Below, piece after piece: positions 14,375 to 19,712 of a stretch of DNA of 19,712 bases. Source of the DNA: an uncultured Clostridium sp. (GTDB taxonomy: Bacteria; Bacillota; Clostridia; Lachnospirales; Lachnospiraceae); contig URUZ01000042.1 in NCBI GenBank assembly GCA_900551225.1, positions 1-19,712 of the forward strand. Reading direction: 5' to 3'. Within the stretch, counting starts at the first letter, position 1. Every line of letters starts with the position of its first letter. The notes under the pieces are model-generated. The model was given only the letters and a program-made list of their open reading frames with translations, ran no database searches and had not been told where the DNA came from. The position numbers and the translations under genes are program-made.

Positions 14375-16495
14375 TTATTCTTTACTCCATCTGTAGAATA
14401 CACCGTCTGATCCGGGTATCTTAAGCGGGACTGTCCGACCCGGCAATTCCACCTCTATGTTTACCGTCTTTGGCATGTGATTCACCGCGCACAGAATATA
14501 TTCCTGTTCTGTCTCCAGCAGCCGCACAAACGGGGCCAGCGTCACACGGCCTTTTTGTATTTCAGGCAGGAGCACATGGCCAATCTGCTCATAACCGCCG
14601 GGGACCATCCATTTGGTCAGCAGATCCCTGGTTCCCTCATCCGCCTCCTCCCACCGCTCATACCTGCAGGAGGGGAAGGTTCCGATCCATATGGCCCGTC
14701 CCTCTCCCAGCATCCGCTCCGTCACAGCCGGTTCTCCGTCCTCAAAGGCTGCCAGCACCCTGGCCTCTGGTCCCGGAATCACCAGCTGGCGGTAGAACAG
14801 GCCGGTAAAGGGCTGAGGTGAACGGGCACCACTGCCGTCCGCGCGGTCCGTCCTCTGTGCCTCGGCTTCTTCAATCCAGTGAGCCGTGACCTCCCCCCAC
14901 TCCGGCATCGCCTGGATCTCCCTGTGTTCCAGGCCGAATATCCTGTTCAGCGCGGCGCTCTCCTGATCCAGCAGGCCGTCCGGACGGTACAGGCCGGGGC
15001 AGGCCTCAGCCACCAGGGTACCGCCCCGCTCCACGAACTGTCCCAGGATTTCCTGTTCTTGCGGGGACAGGATCAATGTCATGGGAAGGTACAGAAACTT
15101 TACTGCTGCTTCCGGCAGCTCTGCTATATAGTCCTCATGGAAGAAACCCACCGCGGTCCCGGTTTCGTAGGCTGCTTTGAACACTCCGCTCAGTCCTCCC
15201 GCATACATCTCCTCCCGCCGCTCGGCCGCGAAGCAGAGCACATCACTTTTTCTGGAAACATATACTGCATTCTGGCAGGGAACCCGGCGGGCAGACTCCA
15301 GCCACGGCTGGTTCAGCAGCCCTGCCATCTGCCCCGCGGCCAGGCTGCGCTCCGTGTCCTCGCCTCGGAATCCGGTCAGCCCGAACCCCGGGCTCTCCAC
15401 TCCTGCAGGCTCCGGGGCATACTGCCAATACACGCTGCCCTTGCCTCCCGCTGCCACGGTGTTCCAATTCCAGATTTTTACATCTGCTCCGGCGGGCACC
15501 TCCCCGCCCAACAGCCCCGGTTTTCCGCCGCCGCCCTGGAGTTCCACCTGGTAGAACAGCTTTCCGTGGGAGGCCTCGGCGATCATCTCACTGTGCAGCA
15601 GATGGCGATAGGCGTTCTGCTCTCCCATCAGCCACTTTGGGAAGCTGGATAAACCAAAATAGTCCACCTCGGGGGCCAGCAGGAATTCATCTCCCAGCTC
15701 ATTGGCCAGGCCGCCCACAATCCGGTTGCCCAGGATACCGCTGTAGGCCACATGGGTCTGGATCTTCTTGTCCGGCGCTCCCTCCCTGGCGGCCTCCACC
15801 CGCAGGCGCAGCCATTTCCTTAAGTTCTCCAGCCAGAAATACCGCCAGTCCAGCATGTCGGTCCAGGTGCCGAAACGGGGCGGCGGGGATACCTGGCTCC
15901 AGTCCGTGTAGGTACGCAGCCAGGCCTGGTTCAGCATTTCCAGGGTGCCGTATTTCTGCCGGAGCCAGTCAGTGAAGGCCTGCCTGGAATAGCCGCAGTA
16001 GCAGAGCATGTTGGAACGGTAGTCATACATGGGTTCCAGATGGGGTTCGTTCCAGACATCGATGACAGTGACCGCCTTCACATCCTTATAATGCCTGGCT
16101 GTTTCCCTGATGAAACGGGCCACAAGGCCTGCGAATTCCGGGCTGTCCATACAGAGGCCGGGCCAGCCGCCGGTGGGCAGGTTAGCCGGGCCGCCCGGTT
16201 CCCCCCGCCCGCCGTCTGCGGTTTTGTACAAAGCGTCCTCATTTCCCTCATATACCCAGTACGGCGCGCCCTCGGGTATGGTGTTGATGATCACTGCCAG
16301 CCCCGCCTCGGCGGAAAGTCCCACCAACTCGTCCAGGTCTGAGAAATCAAAGGTTCCCGGTGTCCTCTCGATCCAGTTCCACACGGCCCAGTGCTTCACA
16401 CAGGTAAATCCCAGCTCCTTCATGTGCCGGATATCCCGCTGCCATACGTCTCTGCCCGGGAAGGGCGGGCGGTAGTATTGTGCGCCAAAAAACAT
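14375..16495 (-). CDS. Glycoside hydrolase family 42 beta-galactosidase
   Basis: This 706-residue cytoplasmic enzyme cleaves terminal beta-galactosides from short oligosaccharides. The N-terminal (beta/alpha)8 barrel (about 1-375) opens with FGAQYYRPP and carries the acid/base Glu150 in DVWNEPH and the nucleophile Glu318 in FYQVELQGG. A trimerisation/beta-galactosidase-like middle domain (about 390-610) and a small beta-sandwich C-terminal domain (about 640-706) complete the normal GH42 layout. No signal peptide is present. It is the last gene of an operon with a sugar ABC importer; only seven bases separate it from the permease, and AGG lies seven bases before its start. It would hydrolyse the imported sugar. 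Exact linkage and substrate (galacto-oligosaccharide, arabinogalactan fragment or plant galactoside) cannot be read from sequence. Confidence 0.92.
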   Translation of the reverse strand: MFFGAQYYRPPFPGRDVWQRDIRHMKELGFTCVKHWAVWNWIERTPGTFDFSDLDELVGLSAEAGLAVIINTIPEGAPYWVYEGNEDALYKTADGGRGEPGGPANLPTGGWPGLCMDSPEFAGLVARFIRETARHYKDVKAVTVIDVWNEPHLEPMYDYRSNMLCYCGYSRQAFTDWLRQKYGTLEMLNQAWLRTYTDWSQVSPPPRFGTWTDMLDWRYFWLENLRKWLRLRVEAAREGAPDKKIQTHVAYSGILGNRIVGGLANELGDEFLLAPEVDYFGLSSFPKWLMGEQNAYRHLLHSEMIAEASHGKLFYQVELQGGGGKPGLLGGEVPAGADVKIWNWNTVAAGGKGSVYWQYAPEPAGVESPGFGLTGFRGEDTERSLAAGQMAGLLNQPWLESARRVPCQNAVYVSRKSDVLCFAAERREEMYAGGLSGVFKAAYETGTAVGFFHEDYIAELPEAAVKFLYLPMTLILSPQEQEILGQFVERGGTLVAEACPGLYRPDGLLDQESAALNRIFGLEHREIQAMPEWGEVTAHWIEEAEAQRTDRADGSGARSPQPFTGLFYRQLVIPGPEARVLAAFEDGEPAVTERMLGEGRAIWIGTFPSCRYERWEEADEGTRDLLTKWMVPGGYEQIGHVLLPEIQKGRVTLAPFVRLLETEQEYILCAVNHMPKTVNIEVELPGRTVPLKIPGSDGVFYRWSKE

Positions 16496-16502
16496 GTTGT
16501 AC

Positions 16503-17333
16503 CTAACCTTTCACGGCCCCGGCGGTCATGCCGGTCACCAGATATTTTTGCATGAAAAAGCCTGCGATGATGATGGGGACCATGGTAATCGTGGCCGCGG
16601 CGCTGCATTTGCCCCAGTCTACGGACACCGCGCCCACGTATCTGGCCACCCCCACAGTCAGGGGGTAGGTCTTTAAATTGGTAAGCTGCAGGGAGAAGAT
16701 CAGCTCATTCCAGGAGGTCTGCATCACCAGGATGGTGGCTGAGGCCATGGCAGGCTTCACCAGTGGGAAAATAATCTTCCAGAAGGCCTTCATGCGGCTG
16801 CAGCCCATGACGCTGGCCGCCTCCAACAGCTCTGTGGGCAGGTCCCGGATAAAGCTGGCCATCAGCCAGGTCACAAAAGGCAGGCTCATACAGCTGTGGG
16901 CAAGTATGGGCGCCACATAGGTTCCGGTAAGCCTCATCCGGTTCATCATCATAAACAGGGGAATCAGAATGGTGATGGCAGGAACCATTTTCCCCAGCAG
17001 CAGGATGTTGGACAGATGCTGCCCCAGACGGGACTTAAACAGCTTCATGCCGTAGGCGGCCAGGGTTCCCAGAAAGATGGTGAGAACTGTGACAGAGCCT
17101 GCGATGATGATTGAGTTGATGAAATATTTCCCAAAATTATCAAGGGACAGAATTTTTTCAAAGTGGGTAAACAGGGGCTTAAAGAACAGCTGTGGCGGCA
17201 TGACCTTCATATCCAGGGTTCTCCTGAAGGAGTTGGATATGACAATATAGGCGGGGACCAGGGTCCAGACCAGGGCAAATGCAAACAGCAGGGTGATCAG
17301 GAGTTTGACGTACCATTTTCTCTTATACTGCAT
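16503..17333 (-). CDS. Carbohydrate ABC transporter permease, MalG type
   Basis: This 276-residue inner-membrane subunit has about six transmembrane helices, the first at about residues 9-31. The cytoplasmic EAA loop reads EAASVMGCSRMKAFWKIIFP from residue 171 and contacts the ABC ATPase. After the first helix comes SNSFRRTLDM, typical of MalG-like CUT1 permeases. The start at 17333 has AGGAGG six bases upstream; a longer open frame to 17378 would overlap the preceding permease and lacks a ribosome binding site. It lies 10 bases after the MalF-type gene and 7 bases before the beta-galactosidase gene, so these genes form one transcript. It pairs with the MalF-type subunit to form the sugar channel. 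Confidence 0.93.
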   Translation of the reverse strand: MQYKRKWYVKLLITLLFAFALVWTLVPAYIVISNSFRRTLDMKVMPPQLFFKPLFTHFEKILSLDNFGKYFINSIIIAGSVTVLTIFLGTLAAYGMKLFKSRLGQHLSNILLLGKMVPAITILIPLFMMMNRMRLTGTYVAPILAHSCMSLPFVTWLMASFIRDLPTELLEAASVMGCSRMKAFWKIIFPLVKPAMASATILVMQTSWNELIFSLQLTNLKTYPLTVGVARYVGAVSVDWGKCSAAATITMVPIIIAGFFMQKYLVTGMTAGAVKG

Positions 17334-17343
17334 AACGATCCTC

Positions 17344-18249
17344 CTAGTCTTTGTATTTGCGCAGGTTGTGACGCACAAAGGGTACGCCGAACACGATAAA
17401 GGTTACAATCATGGCGATAAAGGACAGGGCCATGGCATAGCTTAAATTGGACTGTTCAAAGGCCTGGCTGTAGGCGTAAATGCTCATGGACACCGTGGAA
17501 TTGTTGGGCCCTCCTCCGGTCAGGGAGTAGATGATGTCAAATACCTTCAGGGTGTCCACGCCGCTGATCAGCAGAACCACCATGTAGACGTCCTTTAACA
17601 GGGGAAATGAGATAGTCCAGAAGCTTTTAAATTCTCCTGCGCCGTCCACATAGGCGGCCTCATAGTATTCTCCCGGTATGGACAGCAGGCCGGCGGTCAT
17701 AACTATGATTACAAAAGGGACCACCTGCCACCAGTGGGCGGCAATGGTGCAGAGCAGGGCCGTGGAGGCCCCTGTGACCCCGGGAAACTGGTTGATACCG
17801 ATTCCAAAAAATCCCAGAATCCAATACAGAATTCCTTTTACATCGTAGATATAACGCCAGATCAGGCCTACGATGATGGGGGATACCAGAAGCGGAATGG
17901 TCATCAAAGGGCGCAGAAGCTTTCCCAGACGCTCACTTACCTTCAGCAGAAGGACCGCCCCCAGTGTCCCGAAGAACAGATCCCCGGCCGTGGCCCCCAG
18001 GGAGAAGGCCAGGGTATTTACCACCGCTTTCCGGGCGGTTGCATCCTTAAAAAACCGCAGATAGTTGGCAATTCCCACAAAATTCTCTTTAAAATCCACA
18101 TTTCCGAAGCCCACATCGCAAAAGCTTAAAACAAGCCCATAGCCCAGCGGGATTACCATGATAAACAAGATCATAAGCACGGCCGGAAGCATAAGCAGCG
18201 TGGGCAGCAGATCTCCCTTTTCCAATGACCATTTAAAATTTTTTCCCAT
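17344..18249 (-). CDS. Sugar ABC transporter permease, MalF type
   Basis: This 301-residue membrane subunit is the partner of the MalG-type permease in a CUT1-class importer. Six transmembrane helices are predicted, the first at about residues 15-43. The EAA loop reads EAAYVDGAGEFKSFWTISFP from residue 197, with the conserved Gly. The compact form, lacking the extra E. coli MalF periplasmic domain, is usual in Firmicutes. The purine-rich AGGAAGGAAG lies about 11 bases before the start at 18249, slightly far, so translation may be weaker than for its neighbours. It follows the binding-protein gene by 38 bases. No ATPase gene is present in this operon, so it presumably uses a shared MsmK/MalK-type ATPase encoded elsewhere. 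Confidence 0.93.
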   Translation of the reverse strand: MGKNFKWSLEKGDLLPTLLMLPAVLMILFIMVIPLGYGLVLSFCDVGFGNVDFKENFVGIANYLRFFKDATARKAVVNTLAFSLGATAGDLFFGTLGAVLLLKVSERLGKLLRPLMTIPLLVSPIIVGLIWRYIYDVKGILYWILGFFGIGINQFPGVTGASTALLCTIAAHWWQVVPFVIIVMTAGLLSIPGEYYEAAYVDGAGEFKSFWTISFPLLKDVYMVVLLISGVDTLKVFDIIYSLTGGGPNNSTVSMSIYAYSQAFEQSNLSYAMALSFIAMIVTFIVFGVPFVRHNLRKYKD

Positions 18250-18287
18250 ATGAATCGCGTCTTCCTTCCTCTGCCTGTTCCTGCTGG

Positions 18288-19604
18288 TTATTTACTGAAA
18301 TCTACGTCTTTCATCTGTTCCTGAAGGGCTTCCATCACTGCTTTTGGCTCCGCGTCGGTGGAGGCAATCTCGGACAGGGACACAATCAGGTTCTCTTTTA
18401 AGGTCCCCCAGTTCTCCAGCACGGGATCGATCTTGCCGCCCGCCAGCTGTTCCATAACCACCGGAAGATAGGGGGTTTTCTCCAGCACCTCGGCATCCTG
18501 GGCCAGGCTGTCGATGGCGCTGACCTGCTGGTCGGCCAGGGTCTGGGCCTTCTCTGTTTTATAGCTGGACAACCAGGCGCAGAGATCAAAGGCTGATTCA
18601 GGGCTGGCGGAATTCTCAGCTACCGCCCACACCCAGAAGGTGTTGCTGGCTGCGGCCTTGCCGCTCCTGCCTGCCAAGGGCGCGTATTTCACGGTGTCCA
18701 CAATCAGGGATTTGTCAGGGTCCGCGTTCTGGTTGGCCAGGCCGCTCATGATAATGCCGATGGGGGCGTCCTTGGTTCTCACTGCCTCCGCAACCTCATC
18801 GTGATGCCAGGCCAGACAGCCGTCCACAGAGTATTGTGCCAGGCGGTCATACACATCTGCCGCGTAGACACAGGCCTCGCTGGTCAGGTCCAGATTGCCG
18901 TCCTTGTCAAAGTATGCGCCGTCATCAGAATAGAGCAGCTGGGAGAACAGGGTTGTGGATGCTCCCCCCTGTTTAGCGGGGATGGCGATGCCGCTTCCCT
19001 TCTCCTTGAAATATCTGGCAACCTCGATCAGCTCCTCGATGTTCTTCGGTACCTCAATGCCTTCCTGTTCAAATACCTCGGAATCGTAGGCCAGGATCAT
19101 GGTCTGGGCATAGGTTGGGAAACCGTAGGTCTTGCCGCCAAATTGGCAGCCCTCCAGCAGTCCCTCCGCGTAGATGCCCATATCGATTCCGGCGGACTGG
19201 ATATAGTCGTCCAAGGGAAGGATGTAGCCGTTGTCCACATATTCCTTCATCCACAGGCTGTTTACCCACACCACGTCATAGTTGCCGGAGCCGGAAGCTG
19301 CCTGGAAGGAGGACAGCTGCTTCTGCTTCAAGTTACCGTAGTCCACATCATCCACGGTCACCGCAGCGGCAGTGTATCCGCTGCCTATCACCTGTTTCTG
19401 CAGATCCGCGTGAGGCCCCGCCCATACGGATACCAGAAGATCCCCAGCGCCCTCTGCAGCCGGGGCCTCCGCCGTGGTACCCCCGCTCTCCCCGGATTTC
19501 ACCTCAGTGGCTGCGCCTGTATCCGGCGCGGCGTTTCCGCCTCCGCAGGCGGTTAAAATCATGGCTGCTGCTAAAAATGCTGCTGCTAATTTACCTTTTC
19601 TCAT
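18288..19604 (-). CDS. Extracellular solute-binding lipoprotein (family 1, sugar)
   Basis: This 438-residue lipoprotein captures the sugar outside the membrane and hands it to the MalF/MalG-type permeases. The signal peptide MRKGKLAAAFLAAAMILTAC ends in a lipobox with Cys20 as the lipidated residue, followed by a Gly/Ala/Glu-rich tether to about residue 55. The family-1 binding fold follows, with segments such as VSVWAGPHADL and a YDVVWVNSLW strand early in the mature protein, and a VWAVAENSASPESAFDLCAWL segment (quoted in part of a longer conserved stretch) near residue 330. The start at 19604 has GAGGAGG upstream at good spacing; an earlier in-frame ATG at 19628 lacks one. It is the first gene of the visible operon. 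The sugar is inferred only from the GH42 gene in the same operon. Confidence 0.93.
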   Translation of the reverse strand: MRKGKLAAAFLAAAMILTACGGGNAAPDTGAATEVKSGESGGTTAEAPAAEGAGDLLVSVWAGPHADLQKQVIGSGYTAAAVTVDDVDYGNLKQKQLSSFQAASGSGNYDVVWVNSLWMKEYVDNGYILPLDDYIQSAGIDMGIYAEGLLEGCQFGGKTYGFPTYAQTMILAYDSEVFEQEGIEVPKNIEELIEVARYFKEKGSGIAIPAKQGGASTTLFSQLLYSDDGAYFDKDGNLDLTSEACVYAADVYDRLAQYSVDGCLAWHHDEVAEAVRTKDAPIGIIMSGLANQNADPDKSLIVDTVKYAPLAGRSGKAAASNTFWVWAVAENSASPESAFDLCAWLSSYKTEKAQTLADQQVSAIDSLAQDAEVLEKTPYLPVVMEQLAGGKIDPVLENWGTLKENLIVSLSEIASTDAEPKAVMEALQEQMKDVDFSK

Positions 19605-19624
19605 GTTTATCCTCCTCGTTATGA

Positions 19625-19682
19625 GCACTTAGCGTCTGTCTTTTAGCCGGTTACGTGCGATACATGTCACTGGCACTTAGCG
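19625..19682. repeat. Direct repeat of GCACTTAGCG upstream of the sugar operon
   Basis: The 10-base motif GCACTTAGCG occurs at 19625-19634 and again at 19673-19682, 48 bases apart. The two copies sit in the region just upstream of the binding-protein gene. Either a duplicated regulatory site or pieces of a dispersed repeat would explain this. Confidence 0.5.
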
Positions 19683-19710
19683 AGGTCTTTCACGAGCTTA
19701 GTGCAGTGAC
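19666..19710. repeat. REP-like imperfect hairpin at the right edge
   Basis: The arms GTCACTG (19666-19672) and CAGTGAC (19704-19710) pair perfectly. Inside them CACT pairs with AGTG beyond one bulged base, then AGC with GCT beyond one mismatch, leaving a loop of about 14 bases. No promoter is visible between this hairpin and the binding-protein gene, so the hairpin may lie in the leader mRNA or in an intergenic spacer of a longer transcript. It resembles a repetitive extragenic palindrome, but copy number cannot be judged from one window. Confidence 0.5.
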
Positions 19711-19712
19711 TA

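Noticed and set aside
14879..15652. Plus-strand open frame inside the GH42 gene
   Set aside because: It is antisense to a catalytic-domain gene with both active-site Glu residues intact.
17334..17378. Earlier start of the MalG-type permease
   Set aside because: The extension overlaps the upstream permease gene and the AGGAGG site sits between it and the ATG at 17333.

Overview
The window reads as a chromosomal segment of a Gram-positive anaerobe of the Firmicutes, most likely a gut Lachnospiraceae of the Enterocloster/Hungatella type. This is inferred from moderately GC-rich coding DNA, strong GGAGG-type ribosome binding sites, consensus housekeeping promoters, a sugar ABC system without its own ATPase, an ECF sigma/DUF4179-type anti-sigma pair, and a clostridial-style MecA_N class B penicillin-binding protein. 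No rRNA, tRNA, CRISPR array, insertion sequence or phage gene is visible. No gene-free stretch exceeds 300 bases; the longest, 12966-13219, is AT-rich and holds divergent promoter signals and an 18-bp palindrome.

Layout from left to right. (1) 3-1558 (+): a FadR-type GntR regulator cut by the left edge, translationally coupled by an ATGA overlap to an AraC regulator. (2) 1565-3569 (+): a consensus promoter with a possible operator, then a MATE efflux pump and a YacP/Rae1-like NYN ribonuclease. (3) 3647-4820 (-): a VOC (glyoxalase-fold) protein and a membrane-anchored SIMPL-domain protein. (4) 4993-7476 (+): a membrane diguanylate cyclase with two tandem periplasmic-binding-protein-like sensor domains, transcribed divergently from the SIMPL gene. 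(5) 7588-12965 (-): phosphopentomutase (deoB), a MecA_N-type class B PBP with its own promoter, an anti-sigma-like DUF4179-type membrane protein, and an ECF sigma factor whose gene overlaps the anti-sigma gene. (6) 13220-14305 (+): an Rpn-type PD-(D/E)XK nuclease with a C-terminal heptad-repeat coiled coil. (7) 14375-19604 (-): a galactoside-use operon in transcription order binding lipoprotein, MalF-type permease, MalG-type permease and GH42 beta-galactosidase. (8) 19605-19712: a leader or intergenic segment with repeated GCACTTAGCG motifs and a REP-like hairpin.

Three convergent gene pairs are separated by strong, probably bidirectional hairpin terminators (3580-3626, 7532-7573, 14322-14370). 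How the genes work together: the last operon forms an import-and-hydrolyse module for a beta-galactoside, which must borrow a shared MsmK/MalK-type ATPase. The sigma/anti-sigma pair beside the PBP suggests an envelope-stress theme, and the PBPb-PBPb-GGDEF protein would couple an external solute to c-di-GMP. Nothing in the window is clearly a wholly new system. The observations most worth checking are the dual-sensor cyclase, the coupled GntR-AraC pair, the sigma/anti-sigma/PBP neighbourhood, the heptad-repeat Rpn protein and the hairpin repeat at the right edge.
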